From NCBI GenBank assembly GCA_030686995.1, contig CM060681.1, positions 160,226,333 through 160,290,332 on the forward strand: a DNA stretch of 64,000 nucleotides, given 5' to 3'. The position numbers and the translations under genes are program-made. The notes under the pieces were generated by a model that worked only from the letters and a program-made list of their open reading frames with translations, had not been told where the DNA came from and did not search any database. Positions 35,447 to 47,501 of this stretch are shown in pieces (the first letter of the stretch is position 1; each line of letters begins with the position of its first letter). Source of the DNA: Artemisia argyi. Its lineage: Eukaryota; Streptophyta; Magnoliopsida; Asterales; Asteraceae.

Positions 35447-35707
35447 GGATCCATGGCAGAAGGAGGTACTGAACTCGGAGGAATTTTCATGGTTATCATT
35501 TAAACACAACCTAACTCTTAGATTTTTAGGACCTCATCAAAAATAAAAGTATATCTTTTATAATTAAAACTCTGATAATTATGAATGATAACTAAATTTC
35601 CAAAACGTCTCTTTTCGAGTCGTTTTCTATTACTGTATCTATGATTCTATGAAGTAATACCCCAAACACTTTATCCGCTGCGATCAGTGAAAAATGGGGG
35701 TGTTACA
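35447..35707 (+). repeat. U5 end of the 5' LTR of a Ty3-type element
   Basis: Ends GGGGGTGTTACA directly before a Met primer site. The rest of this LTR is not visible because the element on the left interrupts it. The matching 3' LTR begins at 39091. Confidence 0.8.
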
Positions 35708-35710
35708 GAT

Positions 35711-35722
35711 TGGTATCAGAGC
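35711..35722 (+). other. Primer-binding site (initiator Met tRNA)
   Basis: TGGTATCAGAGC, three bases after the LTR end; the standard initiator-Met site of plant Ty3 chromoviruses and many Copia elements. Confidence 0.92.
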
Positions 35723-35890
35723 TTCAGTTGTAGAGAACATGGTCAAAACCTAAACTACAACTATTTTTCCTAAACCTGAGAAAGTCCTCAGTACCTCTGC
35801 CATCCTCCATAACCATATGTGCTAAGGTAGGTATAATAATTGCCTGCTTAACTGCTAAATGATTTACAGTATTTTCTTTATTATATAGTT

Positions 35891-36625
35891 ATGTCTACTC
35901 CCCACTACTCTACCCCTATCTCATCTAGTTTACATCCGGAGAATGATCTTTCCTTTCCGAATGTACTAGATTATTCCCCTAAACCCTATAACTTAGAAGA
36001 CTCTAGGAATAGTTTAGATTAACCTTCACCCTTAGGATATACCCTTTCTTTAGATAACCCTCATTTAAAACACATAAGAGATTTCTATGCTAAGACATCA
36101 CCCCTACCTCCCCTAAACCCTATTATACATCCACTTTTTCCTACCTCTAGAACAGAACCCCATGGTTTCTTTCTTCCGAGAGAACCATATATACCTAAAC
36201 ACCCTATCCCTACCTATACCCCTAGATATGACCTTAGGCAACCCTATACCTTAAACCCTACCCCTTACTTAATAAACCCTCCCATTCCATCTTGGAAAGA
36301 TGAAATTGGAGAAAAACCCTCTAGGTTAACTCTAGAAGATGAGGAAAACCAATTAGAGGAGATTTTAAATAACTTAGATGAAATTTTTCTTGATCTCCTT
36401 GAGAAGATAGAAAAAGGTCATAATAATAATAACTTAGATAATCAACCTGACCATAGTAGTTTAAGAAAGTCTTTACAAGAAAACCGTTTTAAAATAGCTA
36501 AAATACAGAAAAACCAAATGAAACATCACCATAGAATAGCCTTTGCCAGCTTTAGGAAATGCACTTTAGAAAAGATAATAGATAATGATGAGGAAAACTT
36601 AGAAAATACTATCTCATGGAATTAG
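35891..36625 (+). pseudogene. Unrecognised ORF of the nonautonomous Ty3-type element, one stop
   Basis: A frame of 244 codons from ATG at 35891 to TAG at 36625, with one TAA at 36020-36022. The N-terminal half is rich in Pro, Ser, Tyr and Leu (TPRYDLRQPYTLNPTPYL). The C-terminal half is acidic and helical-looking (EDEENQLEEILNNLDEIF) and ends with a basic patch KIQKNQMKHHHR. It sits where gag would be, but no Retrotrans_gag domain or zinc knuckle is seen. Confidence 0.55.
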
Positions 36626-37633
36626 GAAATTAGGAAACTTTAGAAAACCCTAAGTAGATAAATAACCCTAGGAGATATGCCTTAGAATAGTTAGAGCCTA
36701 TAGGATAAGTAGAATAGAAAATAAATAAAACAAGTTAGGATTTAGAAACTACCTGGTACCCCTCAATTAGGATAGATTAGATAACTAGACTTAGGAATTC
36801 CTTTCACCTTAGGACACCCTAACCCAATAGTAAACCCTTAGGAAAATTAGGTATAACCCATAAAACATAACAAGTTGGGTACTTGTTATAACCTACCCTT
36901 AACCCTTACCCTTAGGATCTTAGAAAACCTACCCCGATGTCTTAGGTAAATAGAATCTCTAAACTGTTTTAAATTTCTCTTACCCTAACCTTTTCAACAC
37001 TTTTTCCCCTTACCGATGGTGAGAATTCTCATTCTTCATCATAGAGATCTGAATTCTTTCTCCTCCGATCTCTAAACCTTCACTTCATTCCTTAGCTTTT
37101 TTAAGCTATCTTCGTTCTAGTTAGAGAATCTACCCCTAACTATCCCATATGCAAATATATGATCCTCATATATAAGCATATTCCTACCCTTTATTCCCCT
37201 AGATTACTATGATACCTGAGCTAGTTTTCCCCAATCCCCTTTAGTAAACCCCAAAACCTTAGCTAGGATTTCCATACTTGAGGTTAGAAATAACATTAGG
37301 ATAACCCTAGAAAACATAAACTTAGGAATAGAAAACCTTAGATCATTAGGATTAGAAACCAAAACCCCTACCCCAATAGAAATAGGAAAACATTAGGATT
37401 AGAAAATAGATTAGGAAAATCCTAGGATTAGATAACCCTCACCCTAAGCCTTTAGACCCCTAGTTTAGGATAAACACATTAGCAAACCTCTAGGAATAAG
37501 TAGATTTAGGTCATAGATTACCCATACCTAGCCCTTAGGATACCCATACCTATACACTTGAGGATTTTAGATTATACCTTAGGATTTGAAAATTTTTAGA
37601 ATACCCATTAGGAAATTTCACTTAGGAGATACT
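36626..37633 (+). mobile_element. Noncoding interior of the Ty3-type element, CCTTAGG-rich
   Basis: Low-complexity sequence crowded with CCTTAGG, TAGGAA and ACCCTA words and frequent in-frame stops. No domain is seen in any frame. Confidence 0.6.
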
Positions 37634-37867
37634 ATGGATAGTGCCATAGCTGGTTTTAAATTCCTAGGAATAGTAATACTCATAATAATAGTAATAATGG
37701 TAATAATAGACAACCTAAAACAAAAGGGAAAACTTGAAACTACACCTAAAAATAAGGATATACCTAGTCAACCCTTAGGAAAGAAAACACTTAAACCTAA
37801 TCCCTCTTTAGAACCCTCTACCTCAATGGAACCAAACACCTCACCCTTAGAAATTAGGGTAAGTTAG
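37634..37867 (+). CDS. Small ORF with a single hydrophobic segment
   Basis: 77 codons from ATG at 37634 to TAG. Residues about 8-26 (FKFLGIVILIIIVIMVII) are strongly hydrophobic and would span a membrane. They are followed by a basic stretch and a Pro/Ser/Thr-rich tail. It lies in the 3' half of a nonautonomous LTR element. It could be a chance frame in AT-rich DNA. Confidence 0.3.
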   Translation: MDSAIAGFKFLGIVILIIIVIMVIIDNLKQKGKLETTPKNKDIPSQPLGKKTLKPNPSLEPSTSMEPNTSPLEIRVS

Positions 37868-39076
37868 GAAAAACTAGAAGAACCTTAGGGTGAAAACAAA
37901 ACTCTGGGAAGAAATCTAGTAAATCTAAAACTTCATTAGGATATTCTCCTTCAGGTATACTATACTCTTACTCTTCCGTTTAATCTCATCTTTTCATTTC
38001 TCTCTTTCTACCGTTTAAATCTTCTCCTCCCACTTCTTCCTACTCTTCTGTTTAAAATCCCATTTTCCCGCCTTTTTCCCCACTCCACAAATTAAAACCA
38101 TACTTTTCCATTTTCCCCACTCCTATACTTTTTCCACTCCACCAACTCCAAAATCCTTTTCCTTTTCCATTTCCCCTACTTTGCCATTTCATCCTTTTTC
38201 CTTTCTCACTCTACTCCACTCCAATAAATCCTTCACTCCATTTCCCTTCATTTTTATTTCTTCGTCATTTTACACTCTATTTTCTTCTCTCTACATTTTC
38301 TCCCTACCTCATCCTGCAATGTTCTATTAACTAGAACTTGTATTTCTCGTCATAACGCAAGTTTCTATTAGTTAGAAATTGTAAGAATATCTACATCGAA
38401 CTTTAATCCTCATTATGTTCGATTATGATATTAAATCTCACTTTGCAAGAAATTGCAAAAAAAATGAGATCTTCTACGTCCGTCATTCTAGTCTTAACAT
38501 GGGAACCTACCATGTGACAAGTTGCTAAACTGGAGAACTTTAGAACTTGTCTCTATCATGACTAGAACTTGTCTCTTTCATGACTAGAACTTGTCTCTAT
38601 CTTGACTAGAATATTCCTCTACCGTATCTAGAACTTGTCTTCACCATGATGAAAACTAGTTGTCATCTCGGTTGAAACTTGTCTCTAAAACATTCCCTTA
38701 CCATATATCCTTAAATATGGTAAAACTCTCTTCATTTTCCACCGATACTACTTAAGGATGATTTATGATGACTATCCTCTTAAAATGAATTAGGATGTTC
38801 CTACATTTTAACGAGAAAGTTATAAGTCAAATAGGTTAAAAATTCATACGCTCTTGTTTTCAAATATTGGGACGCCTTTATTTGCAAACAATGAGATATA
38901 AAAACCTAAGTATCTGGTATCTGTACAAGCAATTCCTACTCCGCTTGTGCAAAACCTCTTTTCTTTTCACTTCATTTTCCTCGGTATCAGAAGATAATCC
39001 TCTTCTTCCTCTATTTTCTCGACTTATTCTCTCCCATACTCTTATAATCGTCAAAATCTCGGGCCGAGACTTTCTC
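37868..39076 (+). mobile_element. Noncoding 3' interior of the Ty3-type element
   Basis: Contains a pyrimidine-rich stretch (37960-38310) and the 22-bp tandem repeats at 38541-38650. No domain is seen; the 70-codon frame at 38867 has none. Confidence 0.6.
38541..38650 (+). repeat. 22-bp tandem repeat, about five copies
   Basis: The unit TAGAACTTGTCTCTATCATG plus AC starts at 38541, 38563, 38585, 38607 and 38629, with increasing divergence in the last two. Confidence 0.88.
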
Positions 39077-39090
39077 TAAGGGGGTAAGAC
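39077..39090 (+). other. Polypurine tract of the Ty3-type element
   Basis: TAAGGGGGTAAGAC immediately before the LTR start. Confidence 0.8.
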
Positions 39091-39994
39091 TATAACAACC
39101 CACAAACACCTATTACCATGATTCCCATTACAAATACCTATAGTAGGTATTTCACAGGTAAATTTTTGCTTTTTATATGAATTATTACTTGCATGACTCA
39201 CTAGACCTGCTCACATATCCACACAAGCCAAATAACTCAACACTTACATCCTATAAACCCCAAGTATGTCAAGCATAAAATCATAACAACACCATAATAA
39301 GTAATTCACCAATCTAAAACACTAAATATAACATAAAACCCTAATAAACACTAAACTAAAACTTAAGTAGGATTATGTGCTTATTTGAACCTATATGCTT
39401 AGTTTAACTAGAATGAATGTGTCCAAGGCTTAATTATGAATTTCCTTAGGAATACTAGGATATATTAGAACCATTAGGCTATAGAATAAACCCTTTAAAA
39501 CTTAGATACAAACCCCATAAGCCCTAAACCATAACTAGGTCATAGATAACTAGAATTAGGTCTAAACCATCCCAAAACTTCCCCACAGGTCACTACCACT
39601 GAGTATAAGCCTTTTAGAACTTAGGAATAGTTATTAGACACTCATAGGACACTAATCTAGGCACTAAACCATAGGATAAACCCTAGTCTCTCACTAAACA
39701 CACTTAGGTCATTTAGGTTACAAAACTAGGTTAAGTCTTCCCAAACCTTCCCCATAAGTTACCCTCACTTAGATTAAACCCATTAGGTCTTAGGATTAGT
39801 CACTAAACACCCGTAGGAACTTAACTTAGGCACTAAACCTTAGGTAAAACCTTAAACACTTAATAAGTAGAACTAGGTCTAAACTTAACTAAAACAAGTA
39901 AAACCTAAACATAAGCACCTTAAACACCTCAACCTAGCACCCCTAACACCTTAGTCATACCCAAGCACACACCCTAACACCTCTAAGCACCCAC

Positions 39995-40019
39995 ACAAGT
40001 AGGTGCATTGCCTACTTGT
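39995..40019 (+). repeat. Hairpin ACAAGTAGG/CCTACTTGT
   Basis: 9-bp perfect stem with a 7-base loop TGCATTG, in the LTR U3. Confidence 0.85.
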
Positions 40020-40137
40020 CTAATCCACTACTAATGCACCACTAATCCACCCTAAACCACCACTAATCCACCCCTAATCACCTTAAACCACCCCTAAACA
40101 CCCTAATCAGCTTACAAGCACCTCCAAGCACCCAAGA

Positions 40138-40158
40138 AAGGAGGTGCGTCACCTCCTT
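40138..40158 (+). repeat. Hairpin AAGGAGGTG/CACCTCCTT
   Basis: 9-bp perfect stem with a 3-base loop, preceded by AAGCACCCA like the hairpin at 39995. Confidence 0.85.
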
Positions 40159-40354
40159 GTAAGCTACTTATCACCCTTTCTCCCTAAACTGCCTCCACAG
40201 CTTCACCACCACCACATACTCCCCAAACCGCCATTGCATCCCCCTCCTCTAGCTCTTCCTTGTCATCTCTAGCTCGTCCTTGTCACCCCTCCCTCCTCCT
40301 TACATGTTAGAAGACAACCATGTTAATTATACTTGGCCACCACTCCTCTCGACC

Positions 40355-40365
40355 CCTATAAATAC
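40355..40365 (+). promoter_or_regulatory. LTR TATA box
   Basis: CCTATAAATAC inside the Ty3-type LTR, followed by a plausible transcribed leader. Confidence 0.6.
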
Positions 40366-41243
40366 CCGCGACCCATGCATCATTCTAAACCATCCCACAC
40401 TTCTTCTTCCACCTTAAATTTCTGTACCTAGTAGTAGTTTAGAGATCATAGAAGAGCTAAGGGTCGAGCTAGGACGACCTTGCATGGTATCGAGTCTCAT
40501 TTCTAGTCACAAAACCCTAAAACCCTCGTAAAACCCTAACCCTAGGTTCTAATCCACGTAAACCCTCCCCTAGCCAAGTAAGTCTTACATATTAGTATAT
40601 TTAGCTTTAGTTTAGTCTTAGGATAGATTTAGGATGCCTTAGATACCCTAGGAACCCTTGCATGAGCCTTGAACCATTTCATTTACTAGTTTAAGTTTTA
40701 AAACCCTAGATCGAGTCATATACTTGCATGCATGCTATAAGTCACTTCTTTAAGTCATACACTAGTTATACATAACCTAGATAAGTCAAAATAAGTAAAA
40801 CATAGGCTAGAAAACTTAGTTACTAGATAGAATATAAGTTACATGCATATTAGGACTAGTTTTGCAAAACTTTACATGCATAAGGGTATATATCGTAAAT
40901 TCCTGAAATTATATAGTCTAGGGACTGTTTTTGACATTTTCTAGAAGTTATAATTGTAAGGACTAGTTTTGCATAATATTAAAACCCTAGGATAGATATT
41001 AAAATAAGTATAAACTATAAAGGATTAAAAATGTAAATATTATAAAGTTAAAGGTCTAAATGGTAAATATAGAAAACTTAAGAGTCTTAGGTTAGTTACT
41101 TAAAATATAGAAGTCTAGGGACTAGTTGTGTCAAGTATAGATAGTTATTAGTATAAGTAATATAAATTTAGGGTAGAAAACGTAAATATATAAACTATAA
41201 GGGTAAAAAGTGAAAATATCATATAAGTATAAAACCTAAATAA

Positions 41244-41545
41244 AGTTAGAAGCATAATACAATACTAGGGAGCTTCATGCTAGGAGTACTATGTGGATAT
41301 TTCGTTTTGACGTGTTTGTTGGGTTTACGAATTAAAGTGCCCTGACTCCTCGAACGATTATTGCATCTACTTCTGAGATATGATGGCCCGAACGGTGATA
41401 TGATTATAACTAAACCCTAATAACAACATAACTCAATAATAGGGAGCTTTGTGTGAGGAGTATTAACTTCTAAATTATGATGGCCCGAACGGTATTATGT
41501 TGATAACATAATACAATAGTAGGGAGCTTCATGTGAGGAGTCATA
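41244..41545 (+). repeat. Degenerate repeats in LTR R/U5
   Basis: Three copies of a block with TAGGGAGCTT(C/T)(A/G)TG and GAGGAGT or AGGAGTA (near 41260, 41435 and 41520), and two of ATGATGGCCCGAACGGT (near 41380 and 41477). They are separated by runs of related ATAACATAAT sequence. Confidence 0.75.
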
Positions 41546-41547
41546 TA

Positions 41548-41990
41548 TGTTGGGAATTCTGCTAAATAGGAATTATGCTGATGGTTCCTGCTGCAGAGTT
41601 GGTTCCTGCTGAAGCAGTATATCTGCTGAAGGATAGATTCCACGTATTGTTTTTCTGCGGATATATCGTGTTTCTGCGGATATAGATGTTACGCATAGTT
41701 TGTTATTTAGTTAGGATATGCATGAGATTTATTAGGAAGTGATAATGCATATCTCTTTAAGTTTATAGAAGATACGTTTCTTGTGAAACGGTTTAGGGTT
41801 TCTTGTCTATAAAAGGAACACATTATTATGTATTAGGTACACATTCGAAAAACAAGTTTTAATATTATTGAAAGATCCATAGAGGATCATAGTATTCTTA
41901 GTATTCTGTGTTTGTACTTGTGTTTGATATCCGCTTTAGAATACAAGTTATAGAGACTTTCTGTTAGTCTGTTTATTATTACCAAATCAA
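41548..41990 (+). repeat. Copia-type 5' LTR
   Basis: Starts TGTTGGGAATTCTGC. It has a TATA box TCTATAAAAGGAAC near 41799 and a transcribed leader. The exact right end and the primer site are not clear by eye, so the end coordinate is approximate. A gag start follows at 42003. Confidence 0.65.
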
Positions 41991-42002
41991 TCAAAATAAC
42001 CA

Positions 42003-42110
42003 ATGGCTGGATCAGATGATGAATTAGATGTTACTCAGAACCAAAACACCACATCTTTCCAACAACTAACTCTCACAAACAGTAATGCCAAATTCTCATA
42101 CCTTACATAG
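42003..42110 (+). pseudogene. Copia gag N-terminal fragment
   Basis: 36 codons from ATG: MAGSDDELDVTQNQ, then QQLTLTNSNAKFSYL, then TAG. The NAKFSYL end matches the start of plant Copia Gag proteins (usually followed by K and a WAMKM-type motif). The sequence then breaks off into unrelated DNA. Confidence 0.7.
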
Positions 42111-43674
42111 ATTCAATAATTAAATATAAGAGTAATCTTCTAGATGCATGCATTTATCCATTCATGGATTATTGCCCTTTGTATACTTCCAAAGATTTAT
42201 TTGAATTCATAAACTCCTTTTGGTTACTTATCATCCTCGCTCAAGTAATCATTCAAGAAAGAGTTTTTGATATTCATTATCAAAATTTCATATTCATATA
42301 AATATGACAATTACCATCTTTGTATCTTTATTGTGCTTAGGAAAGAGTATTCAATCATAGTCAAATTGCTTAAATATGATTAATAATCTTTTCATAAGAC
42401 ATGCATTAAAATATGTATACAATTTTTGTCCATATGATTTTACACAAAGTTTTAAACCACTAGGGTTACATTATCTTTGAATAAACTCACCTTCATTCTC
42501 TAACTATTAAGAATTAAGATAAACCAAATTTTTAAAATTTTGAATATCTTTATGAACAGCATCTTTAACATTCATAGTATGAGTAATTTACCCAATTCAT
42601 TATTTGATAATACTTCATCATATAGTCCTCAGCATATGAACCAAATATCTGAGATATCCAAGTGGATCTATGAATGATAATTCCATCATCTTGAGGTAAA
42701 GCCTCATCATGATTTTTACTAGTATGGTTTTAGAAGATTATGTATTTTGTAATAAACTCCCACTTGCCTTTAGTAATATATAGACCATCTATAAATACAT
42801 AACAATTAAAGCAACAATCCAATTTTCTCTTTTAGGACATTACAAATACATATTGACAGTTCCTGACATGCTTTGTTAATAACCTTCACATAAGTAGCTT
42901 AACAAATTCAGAACTTCAATTTTAAGACTTAATGTGATTCATCACATTTCATAATTCAACAACGTCTTATTAATCTTCTAGGAGTCTACTTGAGTATATT
43001 CAATCCATACTCAATTTCTAACCTTGATAACTTTTGGAAAAAAAAAAGTTATAGTTGTCTTTAATCAAACAATACCAATAGAGTTTGATTCTACTAACTG
43101 AACATACCATTACCTTGTGGTATTTCATTAGAACTCATATTGTCACACAATCTATCAATATGAAAGATAAACTTATACTCCTTTTGACTTACCTATTACC
43201 AACTAAGTCATCTTAATGGTAAAATAGAATTTCCAAGCCTCTTGCAAGCTTTATAACCCAAGTACTTATTAATCAAGTCACTTCATGTTCATGTCTCAAC
43301 AAGAAGACATAAACCGTTATAATCCCATTACACGTTATTAATCATTGATCAACTCAATGACTTCTTGTATATGTCTTAATTAAAGACCATAACAAGCTAA
43401 CGTCTTACTTTATTATAAGTCTTGTAATACTTAAAAGACTTCATGTTTATATCTATACAATAAAGTATAAACATGTATAATTAAAGTAATCATGAACACC
43501 ATCATTTGGTTTCAATAGTATTTTCAAGTTAATTCACTACTTTCACTTATTTATGTCATTCTAAGAATACATAATTATTGAAGTGGTATTATATTACTTT
43601 ATGCATTTATGTCATTCCAATAATACATAAATATTAAAGTTGAAGTAGTATATTTATTTACACATCTTCTAATA

Positions 43675-43806
43675 GATGTCTAATTTGGAAACAGTAAATT
43701 ATCCATGTAGGTCTCACGCATACATGAAAATTCACCTTGTCATTAGAATTTAGTCTGCGTCTCACGTTTACTAAATTTCAACACCAAGTGTTTCTTAGAT
43801 TAGATG
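43675..43806. repeat. Internal duplicated block, copy 1
   Basis: Contains GGTCTCACGCATAC, then ACCTTGTCATTAG, a second GTCTCACG, and CCAAGTGTTTCTTAG. The same order recurs at 45038-45170. Confidence 0.8.
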
Positions 43807-45037
43807 TATTAATCATATTAGAACTACAGTCTCTTACTTTGCAGTTAAGAGAATCCTTTAAATAATATTCTTATGTGTTGTACCTTGCACATAATGAAGA
43901 TTTCTCCCACTTGTGCATGGAACAACATCATGTACCACATAAACAACACTACACGCGTTTGTTAATGTGAACAATATGATTTGTGTCATTAGCATAACTA
44001 GTAGATATAGAGTTACTCAATCAATCAAGGAAACGCACATGACTATCCTTGAAAATATTAGTGTCTATATTTGGAAAGTAATTATCTGGAGACATTCAAA
44101 AGATAATCTGAGTTACAATCAAAACAATAAGTCTTGTAACTCCCACTGAATTTACAGAACATTACAATAATCCCTTATTCAGTAATAAGAACACAATGCT
44201 CCTACTAAATTTGACAACATTGTAAATGCTTCATTATCAGTGAAAGGAAATAGTGTGCTTTTTACTTTCCTACATCTTTTGAGAAAACCCATTCGCAACA
44301 ATTATATAGGTTCTAAAAGAATGTATTCTACTATATAAATGTGATTCATCACATTCCAATCTGTTAACTTGAAAAAAACTGGGCATGCAATTTTTCTTCT
44401 TGTATAGATCTACCATTCCAACAATTGTATGTAGTATTTTTAAATGGTCAAATCAAAACAACTAGATAAAATAATCTAATTTGTCTTTTTACCATTTTGC
44501 AGTAATCAGTCTAGCTTCTAATTTAATAACTCATAAAATACAAATAATCAAAATTATTAAAGTTTGCTATGAGTTATGTATTTAGAATTTAGACAATTCT
44601 AATCATCCTATTATACCTTTCTCATTCATGAAAAGGAATAGAATTAAGTTTCACACTTCTCTTATAGAAAGAAGACTATGTTTACAGTTCGTCGTTGCAT
44701 TAATACATTAAATGAATTTACAAAATTCAATTTTAATATTATCGATAATCAATATTTTCAAGAAAATATAATACCCATGGAAATATTCATATAACCAAAT
44801 AATTTTCTTGAAAATCTAGGATCCAACTTTTCATAAGTTTCATTACATCAGTTGATCTGCTAGTAATGAAAGTATAAAAGATGGTAATCTGTCGAACAAT
44901 AATTGGCAAACAATTTTCCAATTCCTAGATCATTATGGGAATTACATCAAATTGATTCATCAATTTTCCATGTAAGCATGTTTCATCCCATCTCATGCCT
45001 TAAGTTATAGGTCTCACGCATCAACTTAATTAAGTCG

Positions 45038-45170
45038 TCTAACTTAGAAACTACAAATTCTCCATGTGTGGTCTCCCGCACACTAGGAAATTTACCTTGT
45101 CATTAATCGTTGGCCTAGGTCTCACGCATACCAAATAATTAATTCCAAGTGTTCCTTATAGTTAGATGCC
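45038..45170. repeat. Internal duplicated block, copy 2
   Basis: Diverged direct copy of 43675-43806, with GGTCTCCCGCACAC, ACCTTGTCATTAA, GGTCTCACGCATAC and CCAAGTGTTCCTTA. Confidence 0.8.
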
Positions 45171-46393
45171 ATGTAACTTAAATTTTAGGGTATTTAGTTT
45201 GATATGACAATCAAAACATGTATAAAGATGCATGCACTCATCTTTATAACATAAGTTTTCAAAACCTTTTTATTATCAATTCTTAAGATTAATGCAAAAA
45301 GTTTTACTTGAGGTATCGGGTTCACCAATTAAAGAAGTACCTTCAATTATCATCCACAAAAGTGGAATTGAGGTAAATCACTCTTAAGATGATATTGTAC
45401 AAAGAATGGAGATAAAAGAAAATCGTCTAAGACGAATTCATAAGTGTGATAACCAAGGTAGACTCTAGGCTCTTTCCAAACCTTCTTACCATCACTATGA
45501 ATTTGTCTTATAAGGTTTACTTTTAAAACCATGTGTACAAAAACATCAATCAAGCAAAACTTTATGAATTAAATCTTAAAACATGTAATAAAGTATGAAT
45601 CTTGCTAGTCTCGCCTGGGAGCCCATTACCGTGCGAAGCGAACCACTGTCGGCACATAAGACACCGCAAGAATCAATCTTTATCACTTAAAGTTTCACCA
45701 TTATTAGTCCAATTAATTTTCTTTATAAAAAATTACCCTTTTATTGCTTACAACGTGTCCAACAAAATTAAAACAATTAAAGACAAATCACATAACTAAT
45801 AATCATAACAATTATATGTGAAACAAATAGCCACATGCAATCTTGTTTAGAAAAGATCCTAATAAAATCAACTCTAGGTTTCATTATGCATGTAATTAAC
45901 TAAGGTCTTCCCTTCTTAATTGAAGTGGATCCACATACATTGACGAATCAATTGCGTAGGCCAAAGTCAATATACACATCATATAGCACATAAATTGATT
46001 TTAATAATATGGGGTCTTCCCCAATTTTAGATCTATCTAAAACATGTGACATATCTTAACAATTAAAACAATAAACAATTCATGACTAACATGCATGTTT
46101 CGTCACGGATCAAAGCATAACACTTACCAATTAGGTCACAAGTACGTTCAATTAACTAGTTAATGACCTAGGGTTTCTAATTAATCACAATTTAATTAAT
46201 TAAACCACAAACCCTAATTAGGGTTCATGGGAAAAAAATGGACCCCCCCCCCCCCCAAAAAAAAAATTAGGGTTAGGGTTTCAAAAAATTTTTTAAAAAA
46301 TAAAGAAAAAACCCTAGATCCAAAACATGTATCTAAAATTATTAAAGATACTATTTTTATTATGTTTAGTAATTAATTACATGTTATACATGA

Positions 46394-46405
46394 CTCGTGA
46401 TGCCA
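46394..46405 (-). other. Possible primer-binding site
   Basis: Minus strand TGGCATCACGAG, one base from the LTR edge. It resembles the Met-type TGGTATCAGAGC but is imperfect. Confidence 0.5.
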
Positions 46406-46406
46406 C

Positions 46407-47241
46407 TGTTAGAAATTTAATATCATGACAATCATATAAATCAAAGTACACACGTATGCGGAAGCTATGGATCAAGTATAACATATAATTATTAACAAAA
46501 ACATAAATAGGAACGTACCGTATGCAATCTTGAATTCTTGAACAATTGGATGAACCCTAATTAGGGTTAATAAAGATCAATGATTAACCCCTTACCGTTT
46601 TGTTAATCGATCCAAGATACAATCAATAGTGTGATTGTACCACGTTCTTGTATACATGTACTATTAACGAATTAAAGTAAATGCTAGTTTAAAGAATACA
46701 CAAAACAATTTTTGTTTTAAGAAAACAAAACTAATTTACAAAGAAAATAAAACACCAAACAAAATCCTTTTGTGTTTTATAGTTGTCGAATCACATAAAC
46801 CAAAAGTCAAGGAAATCATTAAATTATATGTATACATGCACATGCATGATATCCACATGCATGTATATATAATGAATCTGTAATCTAATCGACAGAAGAG
46901 AAAAGCAGTGTTTTGGTTTTTAGATTTAATGCGTGTACAAGTCTCTGCATTAAAATCATTGACAATGCTTTTATAGGATACAAAACTTAGGGAACAAGTT
47001 AAGGCTTTGGTTCTAGATCTTTCTTGTTCTCTATTTTTTATCCATGGTCCTTATCTTTATACGTTAGTCAATTTTCGTCAATTACTAACGATCTTTATTT
47101 GTTTTGTATAATCAATAATTAAATATAACTTTTTATATTAAAGTATTAAACTTTAATTCTCATACATAAAGGGTGCAATCTCGTGGTCTCGAGTTCGATA
47201 CTAGACATATACTTATTAATATTTATCCACAAACTCCAACA
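46407..47241 (-). repeat. 5' LTR of the minus-strand LARD-like element
   Basis: Minus strand starts TGTTGGAGTTTGTGG and ends ATTTCTAACA (835 bp), with TG...CA ends and a primer-like site adjoining. No second copy is in the window, so assignment rests on the termini and the primer site. Confidence 0.65.
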
Positions 47242-47501
47242 TATATGTGTTTGTCTTAAGTATCTATACATGTAAAGTGTATATTGGCATGGCTCGGGCA
47301 TAGGCAATTGTTGTTTTCACAACCGAAAACGTTCAAGCTCAATTACATGTATAGCAACTATGGCAACTCTTATATATTACTTATCGAAAGTTAAACATTA
47401 CTATGAAATTGAAACTTAAAATCCATTAAATAGTTAGATCATAAAGAAGTCTACTTAATAAATGTACACTTCCTAGAGCAAGAACTTGAATTACTTAACT
47501 A
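47242..47501. other. Spacer 3' of the ATS3-like gene
   Basis: AT-rich sequence between the LTR and the gene's stop codon; it should contain the gene's 3' UTR. No other feature is seen. Confidence 0.5.

Larger units (their letters stand above)
39091..41547 (+). repeat. 3' LTR of the Ty3-type element, interrupted on the right
   Basis: Starts TATAACAACCC (a TG to TA change from the usual TGTAAC), matching the GTTACA end seen at 35707. It contains two related hairpins (39995-40019 and 40138-40158) and a TATA box CCTATAAATAC near 40355. The U5 end is missing because a Copia LTR begins at 41548. Confidence 0.75.
42111..46390 (-). mobile_element. Noncoding interior of a minus-strand LTR element (LARD-like)
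   Basis: 4.3 kb of AT-rich sequence with no coding domain in any frame. It leads on the minus strand from the primer site at 46394 and LTR at 46407. It contains a duplicated block of about 132 bp (43675-43806 and 45038-45170). A GC-richer segment near 45605-45670 stands out from the background. The left LTR is not found; the interior is cut at about 42110. Near 46215-46290 there is a C homopolymer of about 15 and TTAGGGTTAGGG, a short telomere-like word. Confidence 0.6.

Noticed and set aside
36000..40560. Telomere-like ACCCTA/CCTTAGG words suggesting subtelomeric DNA
   Set aside because: The words are irregular and lie within a bounded LTR element with a primer site and polypurine tract.
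43967..44149. Small plus-strand frame in the noncoding LARD-like region (and 45350-45553, minus)
   Set aside because: Short, AT-rich, with no domain or homologous second copy in the window.
46270..46290. Interstitial telomere repeat
   Set aside because: Only about two TTAGGG units inside an LTR element; too short to mean a telomere relic.
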